From positions 100,775,319-100,839,318 of the forward strand of contig CP136066.1 of NCBI GenBank assembly GCA_032622095.1: 64,000 nucleotides of DNA, given 5' to 3'. Within the stretch, counting starts at the first letter, position 1; every line of letters starts with the position of its first letter. The DNA comes from Siphonodentalium dalli. Lineage: Eukaryota > Mollusca > Scaphopoda > Gadilida > Siphonodentaliidae. The notes under the pieces were generated by a model, which saw only the letters and a list, made by a program, of their open reading frames with translations, ran no database searches and was not told the DNA's origin. Positions 57,540 to 64,000 of this stretch are shown here, in pieces. The position numbers were made by a program, and so were the translations under genes.

Positions 57540-58887
57540 GGGTGGATACACACATGCATGTAATCTCTGTAAATATCGTGTATTTGGCGTTTTACATGGA
57601 TCACACACACCGTGTAATATGTGTCCGCTGACAACCCAATCATTGCGACTGTGTTTGACCGCAGTGAGTTAAACTCTGAACCGCTGATGAGCCGTTGACT
57701 GGGACGAAGTCGTCAGGCCGCTTAAAATAATTATTCGCGCGATAACTCAAATGGTCGACGAAATTCTCTTTAAATCATTGTCAGTCTTCTATTGATGTTA
57801 ATACCAGTGATGGCCTCTTCCCCAACGCAGGGGGCTATGACCCCAACATGCACGGGGAGCTTTATTATCACAGAAGCTACCGAATTCACCATTGCATATT
57901 TCCTCGACGGGGGGTGTGCATGCAGCACCCCGAGTCCTGACACCCTGCTTTATACATATCGTAGTCATGTCTGTCGTGTCTGTTTTCTACGAGTGATTGA
58001 TCTAATATGCAGCAATTTATGCTATTCATATAATTATGAACATATTATACAGCTTTAAATTTGAATGCATGGTGTTGCTGTTTGTCTTCATTCAGCAAAA
58101 GGATTGCCTAGCTATTTCCTCTCTTGTGTTATACAGTTATACATGTATACGCACAATTTACAACTATGGAATATTTAAGTAAAACATTATATTGTAATTC
58201 TTGCCCAGATAATCCCGGCTGATACATTCAATTAACTCCCTTAGTTATTGGAAGTTTCGAGAACCAGCCCCGCCCCCAATAATGGATTATGGTAGAAAGT
58301 GTTATAATTCAAGCTTGTGACAGTTAGGAGGTTGTTCAACATTTGGCTTGAGAAACATATATATAAATGGGGGGGGGGGGGGTGTCACTCTTTTTAATTT
58401 CAACGCTGTACCTGCATTATTTTTTGGCGCTATATATAATGAATATTTGCAATCCCAATTGAATTAATGTTATCACATGAGCTCGCTCTCAAATTATCAG
58501 AGAAATCTCAACAAGCCGGTATCATCATATAAAAGAATTCTGCATATTTTATTTTTGTTTTGGATGACCCTGTTTCCAAGAAATGACAGAAACAAATCAA
58601 GTATAAAATCGACCGGCTCTAATCCACTTTTCGAAATCAATTATAACTCGTGAAAAACAGCAACATATATCAGACAAGAATTACTCATTTCGGCATTCAT
58701 GAAAGAAGACATGTTTATGACTGGCCTGAAATTTCTTGATGGCAGTTTGTTTAATAATGGCTTATAACTACTCACTGGTGAAATTGACCTCTCGCGCGCA
58801 GGTGATTAATTTTGTCAATTATTGGTGTGGCCATGTAAAATACATGTATTTTACATACAGACATTACATGCATGTGTGTATCCACCC
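57540..58887 (-). mobile_element. PIF/Harbinger-type non-autonomous element, copy 2
   Basis: A 1,348-bp element with the same termini as copy 1 at 7.8 kb and TTA on both sides (57,537-57,539 and 58,888-58,890), in the opposite orientation. It lacks the 469-bp duplication, which accounts almost exactly for the length difference. The G run near 58,371-58,382 corresponds to the C runs of copy 1. An 88-codon frame at 57,792-58,058 parallels that of copy 1 but diverges in a frame-shifted middle third. Confidence 0.75.
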
Positions 58888-58998
58888 TTAATGCATGATT
58901 ATCCAACTCAGTTATAAATGTATATCGTAATGCTGTGTTAACAGATGACAGATAATACAAGTACATAAGGAGTCATAATTGTTAATTGAAACCCCGGA

Positions 58999-59062
58999 AG
59001 TGTTCATATAATAAGCTCAACAAACGACCAATGGTCATTTATTGAACTTATTATCAAAACCT
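58999..59062. repeat. hairpin related to the 584-639 palindrome
   Basis: ATAATAAGCTCAACAAACGA pairs with TCATTTATTGAACTTATTAT around CCAATGG. Confidence 0.55.
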
Positions 59063-59549
59063 TTCATCAAATCGTCAACGCGTATTTATTAAAGAAAGGG
59101 CTTTTTAGTAACACTAATTTTTATCTAAAAAATCCTCACTCTGTTAATAAAATATCGACATACTAATTGTTGGTGTTCCTCTAAAGTTTCAAAACTGTAC
59201 GAAATAAATGGACAGGTAAAATCACTATAAATGTGCACATGCTTCATAAAAAACAATATCTTGAATATTGGGTCGTTCGCGATGATGGGTTGACTTTTTA
59301 CAGGCATAGATAATTCCACTGTGTGGAACTGTTTTTTTTTTTTGGAAGTGGTTCTATTGCCGGTCTGTAATGGTTTTACAGTAATGATTATTTACGGTTC
59401 CTTCTGATTAAAAACAAATCTGGAGTTTTGAGAGGTAAACTAAATTCGAGTCATCTAGGTGATGATAATGCGATTAATTTTTTTCCATTTATCTTCTAAC
59501 AATCTGTTGTCATACAAGACGCCGATTAACAAACCCCACCCGAATCATA

Positions 59550-59792
59550 ATGACCACCGCTGTCCAGGGGGATTCATATATGGGAAATATGTCTTTTGGT
59601 GTAAACAATATCTATTTGAACGAAAGAACAGAACATCACATTGACAATTATACATATAGAAAAACAAATAGTTCAAATGAGGATTGGATAACAAGCCATG
59701 AACCTATGGCTGTTATAAAAATCCTTTCCTCTAGAAATGTTACCCCGAGTGTCAATACAGACCTATACAGAGTAAAGAGGAAGGGAATTTGA
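59550..59792 (+). CDS. unassigned small ORF, 80 codons (doubtful)
   Basis: Open frame from an ATG in reasonable context (ATAATGACC), followed 19 bp after the stop by AAATAAA. The product is polar (many Asn, Thr, Arg, Glu), with no signal peptide or transmembrane stretch; GNMSFGVNNIYLNERTEH is typical of its composition. No family is recognised. An overlapping 61-codon frame exists. Could be a terminal exon or chance; a poly(A)-like hexamer is weak evidence in AT-rich DNA. Confidence 0.22.
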   Translation: MTTAVQGDSYMGNMSFGVNNIYLNERTEHHIDNYTYRKTNSSNEDWITSHEPMAVIKILSSRNVTPSVNTDLYRVKRKGI

Positions 59793-59829
59793 ATATTGTT
59801 CTGTGTTTTCAAATAAATGTTGGGAAGTT

Positions 59830-60360
59830 AGTTAAGCGAGTACAGGGATGAGAAAGATGGAGGTGTGATAGAAGAGAGAAGATAATAAAATAGGTAGGAA
59901 AGATAATGAAGTAGGCAGGAAAGAAGTGTGATAAATGACAATAATGCCTCAGTCTTAATCGAAATTTTACATTATGGTTTTAAATCATGGTGTAATGTCC
60001 AATATAGAAACGGAATTAGACGCCAAATACTATTGTCTTTTGTCGGTCCCTTTAGCGATTTAGATCAAACATAGAGTGTTGTAGTGTGGCCCCAATACTC
60101 CCACAATATTCAACACATACACCCATCCCGATCCAAAATGATCGCCGCCCAGATGGGTCCAGATGGGCCCCTTAGCCGATATAGGTCAAATAAAGAGTGT
60201 TGTATGATGGCTCAAGTACAATGTTTCCCTATACCCATCTCGACCCAAAATAGCCGCGACACAAAAGGGGTTCAAATAGGGGACCCATGCTATTTCACTG
60301 GGCCTTGACCGATTTAGACACAACTGGACGGCGGCCATTTAGGATACGGTGGGATATGTG
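59830..60360 (+). repeat. purine-rich stretch and diverged 120-130 bp tandem units
   Basis: 59,830-59,940 is GA-rich low complexity. Then TTAGCGATTTAGATCAAAC and TTAGCCGATATAGGTCAAAT, each followed by AGAGTGTTGTA, and a third weaker unit TTGACCGATTTAGACACAAC begin at about 60,051, 60,172 and 60,306. Confidence 0.6.
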
Positions 60361-61560
60361 GTGTGTATATTTAGGGTGTCTTGATGGCTACACTATATAT
60401 ATATATATCCTTAGTTAGACCTACACCTGGTCCTATTCACTAAGTGTCCTCTTTCTTTACTTGGAAACACCCTTTTTAACAGACTATGGTATTGTCTTGC
60501 AGAGAGAGAGAGAGAATATGACATCTTCGAAGCAGTAAGGTTGCACCCAACTATTGAATTCAGAGTTTTGTAAATTATTGCCCGAAAATTGAGTTTTCCA
60601 TAAATAATATTGAGGATAAAAATTACGTTCTGGAAGCGATATTACGACAAAGCAGGATATTTTGAAACGCAGGGAAATTACCTTCGACCAAAATGTTTGT
60701 GACTATTTGAGCAATTGTTTGTCAAAAGATTCACCAATCCTCAACGCGCGAACATTCATTCTGCAGTTATTAGTACATCATGGTCAGAGCAGAATCATAT
60801 AATGGTTCTCAAAGGCATATAATTCGATTATATGGTATAGTTTCTATGAATAAAGGCATTTACTAAACATATCTAGTTTCGGAATTTTCAGTTGAATGAC
60901 AACATAACAATTATCAAAATATAAGGGATTTAATATCACAGAAAAAAATCACAACCCGAATGTATTATTGGACAAATTGAAATTTTAAATGCAAATTTAA
61001 TGAAATGAACAAGGATAATAATAATACATTGTATATATCATTTACCAATGAAAACAGATAGCTGTACCTCACCTATGATATCATTGTTCATGTTAAAGGA
61101 ACGCAATGCCTTGACAATCGGTTCATGCAAACTAAATGAAATGTTATAAAAGTCTGTAAAACAACTATGCTGTATCATCAACAAGTATATATGAAAATAT
61201 ATTGACTTTGTTATAGTTTCATTATTAAACGGACATGGCTCATTCGAAACACGAAATTTTGTCTACGTAATTTGAAGGGACGGATTCGATAGGTCGATAA
61301 ATACAAAAAATATTGATATGCCGGCTGTATATGCTTTGAAAAACACTTGCCAAAGTCACACCCATTTTCCAGCCGTTTTAAATTTTTCGCCCGAAATCAG
61401 ATAATCGCTCTTTATTACCACCATATCAGGAATAGAAGAACACGGAACGCTCTTTTCTGTCCCATGTCGTGCAAATGACTGTTTTTGTTTGGGACCCAAA
61501 CACATTGTTCATAGTCGCATGTGTCATTACTTCAATGCGTCATTTTTTGGGTTACAGAAT
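60361..61560. other. no gene seen
   Basis: Contains a short (TA)n near 60,393 and (AG)n near 60,502. No frames of note. Confidence 0.4.
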
Positions 61561-61690
61561 GCTCGTAGAAAGGTAGTTAAGATATATATCGACCTATTTA
61601 GATACCGGAGAAAATTCAAAAGCTAATAATATTATTTGTATTTTGGAGCGCAAACCGCCATGTGGCTTTAATTAATCTTCAGTAACGCGA
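61561..61690 (+). repeat. dispersed repeat, inverted partner at 53.28 kb
   Basis: See the partner at 53,280-53,400: shared AGAAAGGTAGTT, ATATCGACCTATTT, AATAATATTAT-like and CAAACCGCCAT words in order. Confidence 0.6.
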
Positions 61691-62069
61691 TTTCGCACTA
61701 CCCGATTAGCAATATTTGTTAACAAATCACTGCAACAGTTTTTTCATATTACATTACAACTCAACTTTTCAATTCGTAATCAATAAATATGGTATGTGAT
61801 ATATACAAATTTAAATACTAATACACGACAAAAGCAAATTTATCAGGTACATGATTATATAATAGTATATGTAATATTAATATATGAATTGAATGCACAT
61901 CCACGCTCATGTCAGCGCAACATTTGATATGTACCAAAATATCAGCAAAACAAATCATTAAACAAAGAGATACAGACCAAGCCAGAGTGGATACGCCCGT
62001 TACTATAATATACAGACTATACATCTTATACATTTGTTTGCACCTAATGCGCATAAGATTGTCCACTTA

Positions 62070-62215
62070 GGAGATAAACATACCCTGTTGAGTTGTACAT
62101 TCTGGGATTCGAGCATGAAAACAGTTTGTGAACGAGCCGGCTTGCCGGCGAGTTCACAAACTGTTTTCATGCTCGAATCCCAGCATGTACAACGAAACAG
62201 GGTACGTTTATCTCC
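62070..62215. repeat. 146-bp near-perfect hairpin
   Basis: The left arm starts GGAGATAAACATACCCTGTT, the right arm ends AACAGGGTACGTTTATCTCC. The GC-rich loop is around CGAGCCGGCTTGCCGGCGAG at about 62,143. Three overlapping short ORFs on both strands merely reflect the palindrome. Confidence 0.85.
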
Positions 62216-62281
62216 ATTGTAATTAAATCTAGCAAGGAATTTGCAAAAAAACGGTATAAAAAGTATCATTTAGTCATTTTC

Positions 62282-62600
62282 ATGACACGAATCGAGACTT
62301 TCATTTCGCCGTTGTCACCGTGCACAAATCGTTGGGTTTGTTCATTGCGTCACTCGGAACACTGCTCCGTAACCATTTCCTGTGGGCGGGTTGGCTCGTT
62401 TCGCTACTCCGTTCTGCGCCGTTTAAATTTGACCGTGCCACATTCAGATTTGATGCACGCTGAAGCGGCCGATGAACGGTATATATAGACAACAACGCGC
62501 GGGTGTGCTCGTTTCGCTACTCGTTCTGCGCCGATGCAATTTGACCGTGCTACATTCAGATTTGATGCACGCTGAAGCGGCCGATGTCGGTGAATCGAAA
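62282..62600 (+). repeat. 80-bp duplication, period 112 bp, with GC-box and TATA words
   Basis: Units 62,395-62,474 and 62,507-62,586 (GCTCGTTTCGCTACTC to GAAGCGGCCGATG) are nearly identical. GTGGGCGGGTTGG (62,382-62,393) resembles a GC box and GGTATATATAG (62,478-62,488) a TATA box. That combination could be a promoter, but no gene is evident downstream. Confidence 0.6.
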
Positions 62601-62659
62601 ACTAAAGTTAGCCGTTCTCGGCCAATCAGAATGCTTGTTTTTAGTGACAAATACTCAAT

Positions 62660-62745
62660 TGAATTACAATTATAAATGGACAATCGGTACCTAAAATGGT
62701 CGTTAATAAATGGACAATCCTCGCGTCATCCACATAGGAATGCCG
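62660..62745 (-). repeat. dispersed repeat, inverted partner at 42.45 kb
   Basis: Words AAATGGACAATCGGTACC, AAATGGTCGTTAATAAATGG and ACAATCCTCGCG are the complement of 42,450-42,530. Confidence 0.6.
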
Positions 62746-62840
62746 TCACAGCGACATACATAACATATATACGTTATATATGTTGACTTGAGACGATGGG
62801 GCACATGAGCAACGGATATAAGTTAGAATTTAATATAGAG

Positions 62841-62969
62841 GATCTCCAACGAATTATGTTGGGATATAAGATTTTATGAAACGAGTTTGATAAATTTGAT
62901 TCAGAACGAGTTGTGAATCAAATTTATTAAACGAGTTTGATACAATCTTATATCCCGACATGAAGATCT
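62841..62969. repeat. 129-bp hairpin
   Basis: GGGATATAAGATTTTATGAA and GATAAATTTGATTCA on the left pair with TGAATCAAATTTATTAA and CAATCTTATATCCC on the right. An ACGAGTTTGAT block is repeated directly within both arms. Confidence 0.7.
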
Positions 62970-63175
62970 TGTATATCACATGAACAAAACTAGACCTTTA
63001 TGCCTTTTTAACCAATCAAAATCCTTAAAAGAAGCTTAAAAATGCACACATTTCCATTGTTGCATGATACGCTTCACAATCGTATACGGCAGTATTGCGC
63101 GCTCGAGTTGCCGACGGAAAATATAGTCCCCCAATTTGCCTCTTCGTTTTTGTGTCTATTTTGGTTAGTGAAACG
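62970..63175 (+). repeat. dispersed repeat, copy 2 (partner at 3.84 kb)
   Basis: Direct partner of 3,841-4,100 with a much shorter C run. Confidence 0.7.
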
Positions 63176-63295
63176 AATTTGGACAATAAATTTAAATTTA
63201 AAATTAATGAACAAAGCAATCATTTTGCATTGGCTGGTGTTGTTGTCATATGCGGATTTACGAATTAGTATTAATCCGCCTGATTCAATGTAAAG

Positions 63296-63345
63296 TCATT
63301 TGTTGGCGCGTTGCCAAGATGGCGGGAATCCCGCGCTTATTCGTC
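63296..63345 (+). promoter_or_regulatory. YY1/E2F-like words upstream of terminal ORF
   Basis: GCCAAGATGGCGGGAATCCC combines an AAGATGGCGG core (YY1-like) with GGCGGGAA (E2F-like), and TTGGCGCG lies just before. Such words mark some promoters, but they also occur in the giant foldback, so this is only suggestive. Confidence 0.25.
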
Positions 63346-63552
63346 ACTAGTGAGTGATAAGAAAATTATGTAATGGCTTTTTTAATGATATAATATGGGT
63401 TTCATGTGATATAATCATCGTATGGTCAAAGTATATGTTTTAATCATGTTATTCGTGTGCATCTTTGTTTTTTCGAATATTGGACTTTTAGTCATTCTGC
63501 GAAGAACTAATGAAGCGACTCCGTAGCTAATAGTCCACATCGCATCAAGTGC

Positions 63553-63873
63553 ATGTCCGCGTCAAGAAAATCCTGCGTACTCAGCGAGGATCAAGCGAAC
63601 CCTGTCAAAAATCGTGCTCATGCCAACGCAACGGCACGCGTCGGAGTACCATTTTCACGCAATCGATTATCCCGAGTACATTCAAGTTATTCGTTGAATC
63701 AGCGTACGAAATTTATGGGTCAGTACTATGGTGTGACTGAGTTTACGCAAGTCGAGGCGCTTAGAGCGTATACGTTTGAATGCTTCAAGTTGCACCGCAG
63801 CGGGTATGACCTTTATCGTAACAAACTGATAAATAGAGGATCTCTAATGATTCGCAATTATGTACGAAATTAA
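63553..63873 (+). CDS. unassigned ORF, 106 codons (doubtful)
   Basis: An open frame of 106 codons, richer in CpG than its surroundings. The product is basic and polar (ALRAYTFECFKLHRSGYDLY is representative), with no signal peptide, repeats or known motif. An overlapping 63-codon frame weakens the case. It is followed by a hairpin at about 63,850-63,930 (CGCAATTATGTACGAAATTA against TTCGTATATAATTGCG). It could be the start of a gene continuing beyond the window, or chance. Confidence 0.25.
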   Translation: MSASRKSCVLSEDQANPVKNRAHANATARVGVPFSRNRLSRVHSSYSLNQRTKFMGQYYGVTEFTQVEALRAYTFECFKLHRSGYDLYRNKLINRGSLMIRNYVRN

Positions 63874-64000
63874 TTACCCGAGTGCTATAGTGGACAAGGT
63901 TAATAAATTTCGTATATAATTGCGACGAATTTTACATCCATTTTATCACGTAATCATATTTTAGCAAGGAAAAACAATATCGAAACGGCTGGGGTTAAAC

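Overview
The window is nuclear DNA of an animal, AT-rich and dominated by transposable elements. A lophotrochozoan, most likely a bivalve mollusc, is my best inference. The reasons are two intact IL-17-family cytokine genes with a single coding exon, non-LTR retrotransposon remnants including one ending in a (CAAT)n tail, Helitron-like units starting with GTTTG-rich heads, and many short DNA transposons. There are no bacterial operons, rRNA genes, convincing tRNA genes or CRISPR arrays. Family names below come from reading motifs by eye; no database was searched.

Layout. 0-7.8 kb: repeat fragments, one foldback (2.75-3.17 kb) and a LINE ORF2 3' end with one stop (5.55-6.04 kb). 7.8-12 kb: a PIF/Harbinger-type element (7,782-9,608) carrying a 469-bp internal tandem duplication, a hairpin, a TTAA-flanked palindromic MITE (10,204-10,595) and an (AG)n tract. 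12.06-26.80 kb: one satellite array of about 14.7 kb with a 30-bp unit (32-bp variant) and several higher-order periods. Its minus strand has no stop codons in long stretches, so it yields a meaningless reading frame of more than 4,300 codons. 26.81-32.78 kb: a giant foldback of about 6 kb inserted in the end of that satellite. Its arms carry subterminal tandem units and an inner minisatellite around a 45-nt loop.

33.1-52.6 kb: two divergent IL-17-like genes, A (minus, 33,089-33,703) and B (plus, 51,962-52,582). Each has a 3' splice acceptor a few bases before the ATG, implying a 5'UTR intron. Between them lie a pair of inverted repeat arms (about 34.93-35.57 and 41.18-41.79 kb), a second TTAA MITE, a head-to-tail concatemer of Helitron-like units (37.95-40.56 kb), a decayed LINE reverse transcriptase (42.5-43.7 kb), and a LINE with ORF1 and tail but no ORF2. 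That last LINE (44.44-47.37 kb) carries two nested insertions: a hAT-type element with a perfect 8-bp target duplication and a TTAA element. A 216-bp hairpin flanked by a 33-bp direct repeat and another LINE 3' end (48.8-49.6 kb) follow.

52.6-64 kb: tandem CRE sites, more TTAA palindromic MITEs, inverted LINE ends, the second Harbinger-type copy in opposite orientation (57,540-58,887), further hairpins, small tandem repeats and two unassigned short ORFs (59.55 and 63.55 kb).

The two cytokines are the only genes I would defend as functional: secreted immune signalling proteins. Almost everything else is mobile or tandem DNA. Its most striking property is how many separate structures, from about 55 bp to 6 kb, can fold back on themselves.
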